Part shown: one piece after another, positions 1 to 13,000 of the stretch | Layout of the letters: every line of letters begins with the position of its first letter | How positions within the stretch are numbered: the stretch's first letter is position 1 | Origin: Cenococcum geophilum 1.58 | Lineage: Eukaryota; Ascomycota; Dothideomycetes; Gloniales; Gloniaceae | Direction: 5' to 3' | DNA length: 64,000 nucleotides | NCBI GenBank assembly: GCA_001692895.1 | Contig: KV748208.1 | Span: 1,612,001 to 1,676,000 of the forward strand | Translations under genes and position numbers: made by a program | The notes under the pieces: model-generated | Told to the model about the DNA's origin: nothing | What the model saw: the letters and a program-made list of their open reading frames with translations, nothing else | Database searches by the model: none

Positions 1-3000
1 AACCTTAAGTTTAAGCCCTTTAGCAGCTTAATAGCTCTATTTAAATTAACTATTTAACGGCAGGCTAACACACGATTCGTTTTAGCAAGGGTACTATAAT
101 CTTTTTTAGTATAATTAGGGTCTAAACCCCCTTAGGGTGCATTACTTTCCACGTTATTTCTATAAATACCCTATTTCTATTTTATATTAAAGATATAAAT
201 AAATTAGGCGTTAAGCTTAATAACCTTAAGAATATATTTATTTAGGGAGATAATCGGGTACCCGTTGTACGTAAGTAGGGTTACCCCTAGTTACCCCTTT
301 ATTAACCAAAAAAGAGTATTGCTTAGAGCTACTTAACTAAGTTAGAGTTACGTTAACTATACCGTCGCTTTAGCCACCTATCTATTTACTAACTACTTAG
401 GGTCCTTTAGTAAGTAGGCTATAAAGTTAAGGTTAAGGCGATTAAGTATCTTATAAAGTACTACTATTACTACTAAATAAACTAGAAGTCCCCTAGCCGA
501 TTTAAGTTTAGCCTTAAAGATAACTATAACTTTAATTTTTATATTATTATTAACGTTATATACCTTAGCGGCAAGCTAGTACTCTAAGTTATTAACTTCT
601 TAACCTCCTTTTAAGCTGTATGTTTCTTAAAGAATATATTAGCTAAAAACGTATAGGATACCCTATAATTATACTAGATTAGTATCTACCTAGGACCCCC
701 TAATTAAATCGTCTATAACGTAGAAAAGAATTTCTTATCTATAGAGTTCTAATAATAGATAAAGGTAATAGCAATTAAGGTTAAGGAAGTCCCTATTAAG
801 GCATATAATAGTATTAAAAAAGTAGAATAATACTACACGCTATTACGCCGCGTATATAAAATTATCTCTTTAAAACTAGAGGACGCTAGCGAAGAACTTA
901 CCTTATAAATGGCTATTAAAGCTATTAATAATTCCGCTGGCCCGAATAGACTTGTACCTATATTACTAGTCTTTAGCGCCTACCCTTAAATAACTAACAA
1001 TTCTTTATTATCTCCCTCCGTTATATAATAAGCTAAGGCTATTTATAAGGTAATAAAGGAGGTATAACATCTCTACGCTATACGCTAGGTTAATGACGTA
1101 CTAGGAATAAGAAATGGCCTAAATACCTTAACTACGCTTAATCTGCTACTTTAGTTAGAGGTACGCGTATAGCGTAAAAAGGGAGGATAGTTAGGCCTAT
1201 ATCAACTTATTGTAATTAATAGTTAAACTTATACTATTTAGATGCCTTACGGACCTACTTAATTTTATTTAACTGTTATTAAGCCTTACTATAAAGATAA
1301 TAGTTCTAAGCCTTTATAGGATACTATAGAAGATACCTTAGAGGAGAGCCATAATTAATATGCTCTAGAAGGCGACCACAATCCTAATATAATTATAGTA
1401 GATACGCCGCAATTATAACGCGGTAGAGGTCGCCTAAAGGGATTACAAAATTGCTAACATCTTATTAATTTTAAAGAGCAATTTATTGCCGCTATTGAGA
1501 ATAGAGTTAAGCTATTAATGGCCTTTATAACAGTTAAGGAGAAGGCTGACTTTAAACTTGCAAAATAGCTCTAAAAAAAGGTTATATTATAACTTTAGGA
1601 GCTCCTTTCTAAGCATCTAATAAGTAAGAGATCGATAGTCTTATTATAAGAGGAGTTTTTAAGTTTAAGAGGTATAACCCTACTAAGTTTAATAAAGTTC
1701 GTATCTTTAAGTTAAGAATAGTTAACGAGATTAAAGGCAAAGCTATTAACGCCCTATTTAAGAAATTAAGGCTTATTATCTAAGGCTATAATAATAATAG
1801 TAAGGAGGTAATTTTTATATAATCTCCTATGATTCAATAAGCCAGTTAGTAAGTTATTATTACACTAGCTCCCTCCCTAATAAAGAATAGAATAGCAGTC
1901 TATTTACGAGATATTACTTAGGCCTATACCCAATTAGAGACGCACCTTTAGCGCTTAATATTAGCATACCTTCTAGAGTAAATTTGCCACTAATACTCCA
2001 AAGATATAATTATGGTTATGCTTAAGCTATTATATAGAATTGCAGAGGTAGGAACTCACTAGTAGGCTACCTATAGTAAGCACCATAAAAAGAAGCTTTT
2101 AATAACTACTTCTATATTTAATTTATACTTCCTTATTATAACTATAGGAACTCTATTCGGAATCGTCGGCATATAAACTAACAATATAATTATCTTAGGA
2201 GACGACTAATTCTTAGCTCTTAAAGAGGACAAGCTAGTAAAGGCAAATCTTATAGCAAAGCTAAAGGAAAAGCTTAATTTAACAACACTATTACTTTTTA
2301 ATAAATGTGTCCTCTCCCTAAATAAGGATTCTATTACTTTATACTAGAAGGGTTAAGGTAAGAAGATTAATATTATTAACATTAATTCTCTAAAATAAGG
2401 ATACGTAGAGCAACGCGCTTATAGAGTTTATATCGCTTCTATCTATTAACCTAAGGCTTTATTTAATCTCTCTGTTACTATTTAATACTAAAAACCAACT
2501 AAAGATAACGTTCTTGCCCTAAATAAGCGTCTTTTTTAGTAAATAAACCATTTTAATTAGGGACTACTCTATATGCCTATTAATCTTCCCACTATTAAGC
2601 TCTTTGTATTTATTAATAGATTATTTATAAATAATAAAGATTTTAGCTCCTAGCTAGGATATAAGATTATTATCGCGAACAAATCTACTAGAGAGAATGA
2701 CTTTATAATCTATAGTAATCTTATCTATTAGAGCTTAACTAAGAGTAAATGCGTTATTTAAAGCGTTCTAGCGTTAGAGATATATAGAATGGTTAGTAGA
2801 GTTAATATAGTAATTATAATTAGAACTACCCTAAAGATAATTATAGATTAACTCGAACTTTCCGTTATCCCTATAATTATATATACCAACTTATATTCCC
2901 TCTATAAGTATTTAGTTAAGCTTAGTACTATAAAGGAGAAGCGCCTTATAATTAATATTATAGCACTTCAGCAATCCTATAAGCGTTAAAAACTCTTTAA

Positions 3001-3160
3001 AATTTAATAGATTAATAGCTAAGATAACCTAGTAGATATAATAACAAAGGCAAACCTAAATAAGGCACTAGAGATGTTTATTAATATAAATACTCTATAT
3101 ATATAAGTTAAAGGTTAGGTTAAAAGGGAGTCCCTAGAAATTTCTTAGTTATGTAAGGTC
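1..3160 (+). mobile_element. Ty1/copia retrotransposon remnant, RIP-eroded, 5' part outside the window
   Basis: Read on the plus strand with TAG/TAA taken as mutated Gln/Trp codons, a copia polyprotein can be followed in order. About 340-720 resembles the GAG-pre-integrase/integrase start, with a histidine-containing 'RRF.HLSIYQLLRVLQQ' stretch. A Lys-rich linker follows near 1400-1560, then reverse transcriptase from about 1660 to 2450 and RNase H to about 3130. The order integrase before reverse transcriptase is what separates copia from gypsy elements. Dozens of in-frame stops mean it is dead. No LTR pair was identified: the 5' end lies outside the window and the sequence after 3160 is disrupted by the fold-back element at 3487. 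The family assignment is from reading decayed protein, so the exact clade is unknown. Confidence 0.7.
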
Positions 3161-3486
3161 TTAAGATGTCTAGGAACTTTAACCGCTGGTTAAAGTTATC
3201 TAATTAGCCAGATTCTGCAAACCCTAACTTTAACCAGCTAATTAGGATTTTCTATCCCCAGGATAGAAAATCGCTATTAGCTCGCTTATTACTAGCGCCT
3301 TGGCGGCCCTTTAAATAAGATATCTACCTATAACTCCTAAGCAAGAGAGCTACGTGCTAAGAGGCAAATTTTAGAACAGCGAGACTTATATTATAATAGC
3401 AATAGTAAGTAAGGAGGATTTATATTTATTATAATAGTTAAGCAGTATTTATATATAGATAGCAACTATAAAAGAAGAGTTGCTAG

Positions 3487-4149
3487 TGTTGGGAATAAGG
3501 TAAGTTGCCGTCACGTATGGCAAACTGCCGTTACGTAATAGCAAGTTGCCATTACGTGTCGCCGCGGCACTAGCGTAGCGAGGAGCCTTAAGTTCCTCGC
3601 CCTTCCTCATTCCATTTAATTAAGCTTATTAACCAATATTACTATAACCCTACTTAAGTAATTGTTATTAGTGAGTCACCCTATATAACTAACAGTAACA
3701 CTTTTAACCTAAAATACTTAACTAAATCTTTATAAACGCGGCTATTCTATATAATAAACGCAACTTAGTATCTCCTAGTACTTAGTAACACTTCTATTAC
3801 TAGTTTTCCGTAAGTCTAAGGTAGTATAGTATTGCTAGGATCCATTCCATATAAGCGTATATAGTACCCCTATATAAGACTATCTCTTCTATTTAAAAGC
3901 CTAGCTGCTTTATAGTTAACTATATATTTAACCACTAATTAGTGTTAGTTATATAGGGTAACTTACTAATAACGACTACTTAAGTAGGTTATAGTAATGT
4001 TTATTAATAAAGCTTATTAATTAGAATAAGGAAGGGCGAGGAACTTAAGGCTCCTCGCTACGCTAGTGCCGCGGCGACACGTGATGGCAACTTGCCATCA
4101 CGTGACGGCAGTTTGCCGTACGTGACGGTAACTTGCCTTATTCCCGACA
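3487..4149. mobile_element. 663-bp fold-back (inverted-repeat) element
   Basis: The left arm begins TGTTGGGAATAAGG and the right arm ends CTTATTCCCGACA, its near-exact complement. The complementarity continues inward for at least 130 bp through a GC-rich core (GCCGCGGCACTAGCG) and, less perfectly, to about 200 bp per arm around a roughly 250-bp centre. Several short motifs of the type AAGTTGCC.TCACGT are repeated within each arm. There is no coding capacity. The termini are TG...CA and a TA lies one base outside each end (TAG|TGTT, GACAG|TA), so either an LTR-derived palindrome or a TA-targeting MITE is possible. No longer target duplication is visible. Its composition is less RIP-eroded than its flanks. 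Confidence 0.65.
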
Positions 4150-4425
4150 GTATATAGCTTTATTAAGGACTTTAGGTACCTTACTACCGCTAATTAGCAG
4201 CTTATTCTAAAAGCGTTTAAAGTAAAAAATAGGACCTATATCTTTAATTTTTTTAGTAGCGACGTTTAAAATGGGTATATAGATTAACTAATAGTTAATA
4301 TACAGCTAAAGCCTATATATATTAAGCAGCTAGTATTAATTAATAAAGTAATAGAGGTTAATAGTAAATTAGAGGCTTAATTAAGTTAGGAAATTAGCTT
4401 ACTTAGCTAGCGATATAATTAAGCT

Positions 4426-4622
4426 GTAATTGTTACAGTACGTGCGGACTGTTAAGGTACGATATATAAGGTAACTGTATATAATTAATAAACAATATCG
4501 TGTAAGGAGCTATATAGGAGGTGAGGCGGTATATATACGTATTACTTAGGGGTTAGGTCCGTGCTTATACATATGCGTATATAAGCCATAACAACGCGTT
4601 AGGTTAGTGCCGTAACAGTAAT
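4426..4622. mobile_element. Solo LTR (187 bp) with 5-bp target site duplication
   Basis: The element at 4431-4617 starts TGTTACAGTACG and ends GTGCCGTAACA, the short TGTTA...TAACA inverted termini usual for copia-type LTRs. It is flanked on both sides by GTAAT (4426-4430 and 4618-4622), a perfect 5-bp target duplication. No internal domain or second LTR is present, so this is best read as the product of LTR-LTR recombination. It retains CpA/TpG and is visibly less RIP-eroded than the surrounding sequence, which suggests a later arrival. Confidence 0.72.
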
Positions 4623-4639
4623 TAAATCCTCTATCGCGA

Positions 4640-5990
4640 CTTTTTTATTAGTAGTGTTATACATTATTTTACTACTCTAGATACTCTGTCTATAGATTAA
4701 TTATTTTCACTGCTTACTACTTTTAAAAGCTTTTACCTCTATTTATATTGCTTCTTTATTAAATATTAACGCCTCTTACATTTAGAATCTCTAGATACTG
4801 CTTCTATATTACCTCCGCTATATTCTTTTACCGCTAGCTTATTCTACGCTTATTTATTCTATATAAAATTACAAATTTATTAATATCTATATCCTCCTTA
4901 CTTATATAGTCAGAGTCCTTTTTATTTAGGTCCTAGCCGTTTATATTTATAAAGTTATAAATTGCTATTAACGCCTATATAATTTTAACCTAAGTCTTTA
5001 AGCTATAGCTTTTATAGCCCTTATTAAGTATAGAAAATCGGGCTTTTAAAACACTAAATACTTATTTAATTACGTTCCTTAAGGAAGCATGGCGTAAGTT
5101 AAATAGTTTTTTTTTTTATATTCCTTAGCCTTTTATTCGCCTTTACCTATTTCTTTAGATAATATTATACCTTCTAATATAGAATAAGCACTATAGGATT
5201 GCCTATAGCGTAGCTAGCGTTTACTAAATAATAGCGACCTAGAGGTATATAAAAGCCACTATCCTTTATAAAAGCGAATACGTAGCTGTCGTATATAGAG
5301 CCTTTCTATTTAGGTACAATTAATATACAGTTTATATTAAAATCGCATACCATAAATACATTCTATAAGATCTAGCCTTTCCTATTACGTTATACTGCTT
5401 ACTAAGCTTTAGGAACTAATATTAGTATATATAAGCCGTTAAGCGCTCTAATATAATCTACAAAAAAGGGCTATATCTTATTATTAGATTCCACCCATTT
5501 AGGCGTTTAATTAGGTAGTGGCTTAATAATATCCTTATATAGCTTATATAGAGTATTAAAAACCTTATAGGAGGAGCTAATAGAGGTTAGTTATAGCGTC
5601 TTATTACCTACTAATAGGCTTACTATAGACGCTAAGTGCTAAAACTCCCACGCTATAAACTTTTTAGTTAACCTACCCCTATATCTAGCCATAAATATTA
5701 TTAGCTTCTACTTTGCCAATATACCTTCCTATATATATAATCTGTAGTCGCTAACGAGCTAATTAAAGAGCAATTTAAATATTTATTAATTAAGGCGTAT
5801 TACTATTTTAAGCGCCTACAGAGGACCGTATAATAGCTTTACTATTCTTACCTTACCGCGTAGAGGGTTAACAAGTTGCTAGCGCCTACTATTTAATACT
5901 AGAAGGTTCCTTATATACTTAATAAGTATATAAAGCAGCAATATTATTGCTAAAACGCCTGTTAATACTATGGCCAATATATAAGGCTTT
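4640..5990 (-). mobile_element. PIF/Harbinger (HARBI1-like) DDE transposase remnant
   Basis: On the minus strand between about 5640 and 5100 the decayed protein reads 'ALNGLYILI', then 'RNRKG', then 'CDFNINCILI', 'GSIYDSYVF', 'GFYIPLGRYYLVNASYA' and 'KVxYYLKK'. This matches the DDE_Tnp_4 pattern of HARBI1-type nucleases: the DGxHIPI first-Asp block, the YRNRKG.. block, the GS.HDSRV second-Asp block and the YLVDAGY block. Expected Asp and His positions are often Asn and Tyr, the changes RIP produces. Element ends were not found; the 3' half (4640-5100) is too degraded to read confidently. Confidence 0.6.
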
Positions 5991-6470
5991 ATAGTTAACG
6001 TTTATTAGATTATATAATTGTAAAAATAGGTTAAAAATATTATAAAGGAGGGTAGAATTAATTAACCTAGTCATGTTAGGGTTTTATAAGTACCCCCCCT
6101 TTAAAACGGTAGGTACTAGTAGAATTCGCCTAAGTTAACTGCCTAAGTGGCTTAAATTGCTACAAAACTCGCTGCTATACTATATTTAGGAGCCTAGTCG
6201 CGGTTAACGCAAACGCCTCTACCTAGCCAGGTTAGACCTTCTTTTTAGCTGCTAAGACGGCCAATCTACCTAAAATCCACCTAGGGCGTTAAACGGACAG
6301 CGTCTACTAGGTGGATATTATATTAGTAGCCTATTTATAACTAGGTCGGCCTAGGTAAACCTAGGTAGCTTTTTTAGAGCGCCTACCTAGTAGAGTCTAC
6401 CTAGCTAAAAAAAAGTTATTAAACGTACCCTAAAAGGGAGCCTTCTCTACCCTAGATATTCTTATAAAGC
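5990..6470. other. RIP-eroded spacer without recognisable gene
   Basis: AT-rich tract with patches such as CCTAGGTAGAC/CTACCTAG-like words repeated at about 6240-6410, possibly the edge of a decayed DNA transposon. No reading frame or terminal repeat pair could be supported. Confidence 0.5.
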
Positions 6471-8802
6471 TAATCTAAAAAATGCCGGCCTTATAGCCTT
6501 TCTAGCTAGTTAATAGCCTATCTCTTATCTTTTGCTATACCGTCTTCTACGCGCCGTCTTATATCCTTAATTATCTTACGGCAACGGCTATAGAATATAG
6601 CCTTGTTGTTAACCCGCTAGTATACCTCCTAGTAACGGTTAAGAGCTTTAATTAATAGCCTATTTGCTAGCCTTAAAGTCTACTTAGTCTAAAGCTAGAA
6701 GACTAAATTACCGCCTTAAAGCATTTTATATTTCCTTAGTAGCGCCTATAAGTTAAGGAAAAATAGGAGAGATAGTTATATATTAGCTTATACCTACGCT
6801 AGTAAGGGCGATATAAATATAGTAGATAGCTAAGCGGGTAGTGCGGATATTATAGACGGCAGCTAAGTAAGCAGTATAGATATTACAGATGGCTAAACAG
6901 GCGGCGCGAATATAGTAGATGTTATAGTAGACGGCGTAGGCTCGCTTAAAGGTGGATATATAGACTCTATAGGCCCTATCTAAATACCTATCTTCCCTTA
7001 CTAGATCTATATAGGTGCAAATAATATTAATAACCTTTTTATCTTACTAAGCCGTTCTAAAATCGTCTATATATATAATTAAACCCCCTTTATCTTAGGG
7101 ATCGCGGTCTTATATTTTAGCTTAGCCTTATAGGCTAGCTAGTATTTTCGTACTATTAGCTTATTTAGTATAACTATATTAGCTAGCGAGCTTTCTACCT
7201 ATATAGTAAATTTCTAGTACTCCTTATAGCTAAAAGGGAGGTCCTTTTATAAAGGGTAGAGTGGGAACTGCTTATATAGAATTACTAAGTCCTATAATAG
7301 GATTACCTTAAGCATATAGAGGAGGCGTAGAAATCCTAAGCCTATAAGGTTAAGCTGTATAATCTTATTATTAGCCCTACCTAGGTAGTAGGCCTCTATA
7401 CGTTTTAGCTAAATATTAATTTTAGGCTATATCTTTAAATAAAGGGCCTTCTTTAGCACCTCCTATATATAGGAAAGAAAGTAGCCCTTTTCTTTTTTTT
7501 AGGAAGCTAATAATTAACCGTATAAATATATAAGGTAGGTAGCTAAGGTAGGCTCCTATTATTACGTCTATATTCCAGCATCCGGCCTATCTAATTTAGG
7601 TCTCCTTAATACCGCTAAGCTTAGTATACTAAACGCTCTACTTATAGGCGCTATAGGTCTTCTCCTTTAAGTAAATTCCTACCTCCTAAAATATCTTTTT
7701 ATTCTATTTAAACTGCGTATAATAGCTTAGCGGCTATTATAGTACTTTAATACTACTAGGGAAGACGCATAGATTATAGTAGTCCTCTAGCTACTAAAAG
7801 GATAGAAAGCTCTTAGCGCTATCTTTACCCTAGTAGTTAAAGAAGTAAAAGGCTATTATAGAGAGGGGGTAAAGGATAGGGTTAGCGTTCCGTATATAGC
7901 CTATATACTTAACCTTACTATATTAATTTTACTTCCCTTATATTATTAATATAATTATATATAGCGCTAACTTATTTAGTTTAGGCCCTTTATTCTCTAA
8001 TTTAATAAAAATAAAGTTAGTAAGCTAAACGTCTTATCTACTTTTATTATAGGTAATAGTAGTATAACCTAAGGAATGGGTTAGAAAACGGTAGCTATAT
8101 AAACTAGGTAGGGTATATATAAACCTAATAAATGCTTAGCTGTAGTTTAAAGGTAAGACTTAACTAAACCTAGTATCTTAGAGCCCGTCTTCTAGTACTA
8201 AGTAATTACCTTTTTAAGCCCTTTAATATTATAGCCGCTAGTAATTATAAATAGGCCTTAATTAATAAAGTTAATGCATTAAATCCGGTCCTTATTATAG
8301 CGGACGCTATCTAGTACTACTAAGAGCTTCGTCTCCGATAGCGGCTATAAGATCTTACCTTTTAACTACTACGCGTAAAGCTTAGTAATAGTAAAGATAT
8401 AGCTATTTATAACTAAGTATTAGACTATCTTATTAAATAGGGTGTTTAGGGCCTCCTTATCCTATATCTCCCCTTCCTCCTTTATAGCTTCCTCCCCTAT
8501 ACCTATAGCTACCCCTATAGCTGCCCCTATAGCTGCCCCTATAGCTGCCCCTATAGCTACCCCTACGGCTACCTTCCCCCTTAGCTGCCTTACCTACTTA
8601 ACTATCTTCTACCTCTTCTTTACCTACTTACTATCTTTTTATATCTCTTTCTATTTTAACTTCCGTTTTTAATAGCTAGTAGCCTATAATTTTTAGTTAA
8701 TAACTTACTGCTTTAAAAATAGGGAAAGCTTATTTTTTATTACCTAGGCGCCGTCTATATTACCTTCTAGTCTTATATATTAGTCTTCCTACTCTTTCTA
8801 CT
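6470..8802 (-). mobile_element. Crypton-like tyrosine recombinase element, C-terminal part (interrupted by gypsy)
   Basis: On the minus strand near 8450-8250 the decayed protein reads 'FTITKLYAxxLKGKILAAIG'. From about 7960 to 7560 it reads 'NPILYPLSIIAFYFFNY', 'SSIKVLxxPLSYYTQFKQN', 'KTYSAYKQS...LSGIKETQIRQAG', 'WNIDVIIGAYLSYLP'. This is the signature of fungal Crypton recombinases (Ndc10/GCR1_C-type): an H-x-x-R box (here decayed to Y-x-x-Y), the LSGVSE.QIRRAGRWN block and a catalytic Tyr in 'AYLSYLP'. Sequence left of 7560 would hold the C-terminal DNA-binding part but is less readable. The gypsy element at 8803-15163 is inserted in it; the rest continues at 15164. Confidence 0.58.
8496..8573. 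repeat. 12-bp minisatellite
   Basis: Six tandem copies of CCTATAGCTGCC or close variants (CCTATAGCTACC, CCTACGGCTACC). The plus-strand low-complexity frame over it (Pro-Ile-Ala repeats) is a by-product and not a gene; on the minus strand it lies in the upstream half of the Crypton recombinase frame. Confidence 0.8.
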
Positions 8803-9099
8803 ATTAGCGACTTAGTTAATTAAGGTATAAGTATAGTAAGAGGAACGCGCAAGCCTATATAATTGGTAGTCTATAAATAAAGATCTAAAGTTAGAGAAAG
8901 AAAAGGAAATAGAAGGTGGCGCTGCTTAATATTATAAATAATCCTTTAGTTATATAACGGCAATTATCTAAAACTATATAAAACTATTTACAACTATTTA
9001 TAACTATCTATAACTATTTACTATAATCTACTAATATCTATTAGCCATAATCTACTAGTTTTTACTAATATCTATTAGTTTCCACTAGCGCTATAATAT
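8803..9099 (-). repeat. 3' LTR of the gypsy element
   Basis: 297-bp direct repeat of 14867-15163; both copies begin ATTAGCGACTTAGTTAATTA and end in GTAATAT or ATAATAT on the plus strand. Internal short repeats (ACTATTTATAACTATC type) give it a tandem look. It is more RIP-mutated than its partner (TA in place of CA/TG at many positions). Expected TG...CA ends are not visible, probably because CpA/TpG mutated. Confidence 0.85.
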
Positions 9100-9943
9100 T
9101 ACCCACCCCTCTAAAAAAGCTTACCCTTAGGCTTTATATATCCATATTATATCTATAAGGTATTCTTATCTTTATACTTAATAGGCAGCTTATTATCTTC
9201 GCTATTTTAGCACTTTATTTACTTATTAAGGTACTTTAGGGGTCCGGGTTCGTTAGAGTAACGGCTATAAAACTTTTAAAGCTTATAGGGACTACTTATA
9301 AAGTTCTATATAGGGTACTAAGTAGGGTTTAGATTATACCCTTTCCAACTAATATAATATTTTAACGTTCCCCTTATAAGCTTATAGGCTAGTATTTCTT
9401 TAATTTCCTATTTATTATTGCCATTAACTTAAATTGGTAGGGGAAGTTTATTCTTGTATCTAGGTAATAGGTTATTTATAGCTTTCCGTAGTTTATCTGG
9501 AGAAAAAATAGGGTAAACTTTAATTAAATTTAGGAGCTTTACTTTATATAAGTTGCCTCTCTTCTTAAGAACCTTATATAGTCCTACTATCTAATAGTCT
9601 AGCTTACGGCTAGATTGTTCCGTCTTTTAGTTCTTTATTATAACCTAGACCCTATTTCCTACGGTAAAGTTAGGCTCTCGCCTATACTTATTCGCCTACT
9701 ATTATATTAATTTCTAAACCTTTTCTAGATTCGTATAGGCTACTATCTAGGCTTCTTCTAAGCGCTTAGCGTACTACTGTGGTGGTGTAGATTGGACGTC
9801 GCCTACTGTCTTAGCATTTCCCTATATTTATAGAGCCTTCGGCTTCCTTCCTTCTTCCCTCTATCTTATATACATATCACGACCTTACTAGTTACCAGAA
9901 ATACACTCTTTTCTTTCTTTCTTACTAACTGATTATGACTAAC

Positions 9944-10080
9944 TGATTATAACTAACTAACTAACTAACTAACTGACCGACCGACCGACCGATTAACTAA
10001 CTGACCGACCGATTAACTAACTGACCGACCGATTAACTAACTGACCGACCAACAGACCGACAGACAGACTGACTGATAGC
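9944..10080. repeat. Microsatellite of 4-bp units inside the gypsy integrase region
   Basis: Begins with AACTGATTATGACTAACTGA and continues as alternating runs of (AACT)n and (GACC/GACA)n, with the 19-bp higher-order unit GATTAACTAACTGACCGAC repeated about three times. CpA and TpG remain common here and in the flanks (about 9780-10140), unlike the rest of the element, so this patch was either inserted later or escaped RIP. Confidence 0.75.
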
Positions 10081-13000
10081 ACCGTAACTTTCCCATCTAA
10101 GAGAGGTCGTACCCTCCTACACTACTATGCTTCCTTATAGAATAGTTTTTCGCGTATAGTCTAGGGTTCTTCTAGCCTTTCCCAGTTAAAGCTTATATAG
10201 GGTAAGTAACCTATTTCCAGTTAAATAGGGGCAAACCCTATAGAGTCGTGGGGTAGGGTCGCTTAGGTATAGTTTATTAGGGGTAGCAGTTTAGCCCAGT
10301 TATCTTAAAAGTAGTTAATAAAGGGCTAAAGTCTCTAATCTAACTATTAATTTATAATTTCCGTCTAACTATCTATCTAGGGATGGTATGCTATAAAAAG
10401 CTTTAGCTTAATACCTAAGATCCGGGTAAACTTATTCTAGAAAGCCAATATAAATTACAGCCTATAATTAGATATAATAGTATCTAATAGTCTGTAAATT
10501 TAGTAGACGTAATAGATATATAGTTAGGCCGCTTTTTTAGCATTAATATTCTTATAATATAGGATTAAGAACAGGCGCTTGTTAAAGCGGTTAACTAGAA
10601 TTATAACTATATTATATCCGTTACAATCTATAGGTAGCTTATAAAAGTCTATAAAGATATACTACTAGGGGCGTTCTAGTATTAGAAGTAATTTTAATAG
10701 TCCTAGGGTCTTATTTTTATAGGATTATAGATCTATAGCAGCTGTCGCAGTTCCGTATATAACGGTTAATATTTATAACTATTCTAAGCCAGTAGTAGTA
10801 GTTACTAATAATCTTATAAGTCTTATTTTTTCTAGGGTAAGCCGTAAAGACCTAGGCATAAGCTTCGGCAATAAGCCGGGTCCATAAGTTCTGTTTTTTA
10901 GCTACTACTAGCCGTTCCTAGTGCTTAAGTAGTCTATTTTTAAGGGACTATAGGCTAGTAATATTCTTTGCCTTTTTACAGTACTCCTATAGAGAGGGGG
11001 TCGTTTAGTTAGCCTATAGTAGTTTATTAATAAGGTCAAGTTCAGAGGAGTTAATAGGATATATCTCGGCGCCTAAGGAGTCTGTACTTAGTTCTGCCCA
11101 TATCTAAGGGTTAAGGTATTTTAGTTATAGTAGCATTTAAATCCGTAATAAGATCTTTATAGCCGTCTAGTTATCTAGGTCTTATTCGCGCCTTATAAGA
11201 GTGTCCGCACGGTTCGTAGCACCTAGTCTATATATAATTAAGAAGTTAAACTAAGATAGGGTATCTCCCTAACGTGCCTACTGGGCCGTAAGGGCCTTAT
11301 AATCTAAAACTACCTTAATCGGCTTAGGGGTCCCCTCTAGCTATATACGCTAATACTAAAAGCTAAAGATAATAGCCAGCATTTCTTTATTATAGATATA
11401 GTAATTTAGCTTAGCATCTATTATAGTCTTTAAATAGTATATAATAGGGTGCTATTCTCTGTCTAGTTGCTTCTAGGAAAAAACACTAGCTATTACGCCG
11501 TCTAAGGCATTAGTTTCTAGTATTAAGGGCCGTTCTAAGTTAAAATAGGCAAGTAGGGGAGCCAATACTAGCCGTTTTTTAAGCTTATTAAAGGCCTGCC
11601 TCTATATAGCGTCGAAGTAAAAGGGCTAATCTTTTCTAGTAAGACGATTAAGAGGCTAGGCAATTCTACTGTAGTTCTTAATAAAGCGGTAGTAGAAGTT
11701 ACAAAAACCTAAAAATAATTATACCCCCTTTACGGTCCATAGGGGTGCCTATTAGTTAATTACGGCCATCTTCTCTAAGTTAGCTTTAATTCCGTCTATA
11801 CTAATAATAAAACCTAAATACTTTATATATTTAACACTAAACTTTAACTTCTTAATATTAACCTAGAGGCTAGCCTCGTGGAGCCGTTATAGAACTTTAT
11901 AGACGTACTCCTTATATTCTAGCTTATTCTTAAAGTAGATTATAATATTATCTAAATAGGCCGTATAGAAGTCGTTAAGGTAGTTAAAGAGTATATTATT
12001 TATATACCGCTAGTATATAGCTAATCCGTTAGTTAGTCTAAAAGGAAGTACCTTATATTTATACGTTTTATAATAGGTCTAAAATATAGTAAGATCTTTA
12101 AACCCGGAGTTTATTCTAATTTAGTAAAAAGCCTAGTAAATATTAAGCTTTATAAAGACCTTAGCTCTACTTATTTAGGCTAAAGTCTTATTAAGTAGGG
12201 GTAGCGGATAGCGGTCCTTGCGGGTTATATTATTTAGCTTATAGTAGTTAATATAAAAGCGGAGTCCTCTATTTAGCTTTTTAATAAAGAGAATAAGTAA
12301 GGTAAAAGGGGCTTAGCTAGGCTTAATAAAGCCCTTATTTAGATTATTAATAAGATACTACTTTATAGCCTATAATTTGGTAATAGACTATTTATAAAGG
12401 GGGCTAAAGCTAAGGGTGTTTTCCTTACCCTACTTAATCTTAATCTTGTAGTTATACGGTTAATAAAGTAAAAGTATATTAGACGCTGCTTTAGAGAATA
12501 CGTCCTTAAATTTCTAGTATTAATAGGGCAGCTTTTGTTCTACTAGTTCCTTATCTATAAGCTCGTTTTCTTATCCACTAAGCTCGCTTCCCTTTTCCTT
12601 AATTATTTAATTAATTTTATATAAGCTTGTTATAAAGGCGACGGTATTAAGCTAAACTAAGTTCTAGTAGAATTATATAGCACTAATATAGTAAATATTA
12701 ACTAGTAGGAGGTTTGCTGGTTTCCTTAAAGCCGTTTTCCGGACCGTATTTTGCGGTTTAGGGTTTATAATCTTTCTTAGCTCCTATTCTATCTTCTATA
12801 GGTTATCCTCTAATCTATTAATTTAGTATAACGTCTAACGTCCCTTACTGTTCTTTATAGCTATATAGGGCCTAAGCTCTCTATAGGGGGCATTTTTAGG
12901 TTATTATTAACTTCCTAGGTCTTTAATACAGGTGGCATAATATAAGTAGTCTAGGGGCGACGTAGTATATAAATCCGTTATAAATTAAGCTATATATCTT

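Noticed and set aside
8442..8672. 76-codon plus-strand frame with Pro-Ile-Ala repeats
   Set aside because: Produced by a 12-bp minisatellite inside a RIP-eroded Crypton-like element; no start context and no homology features.
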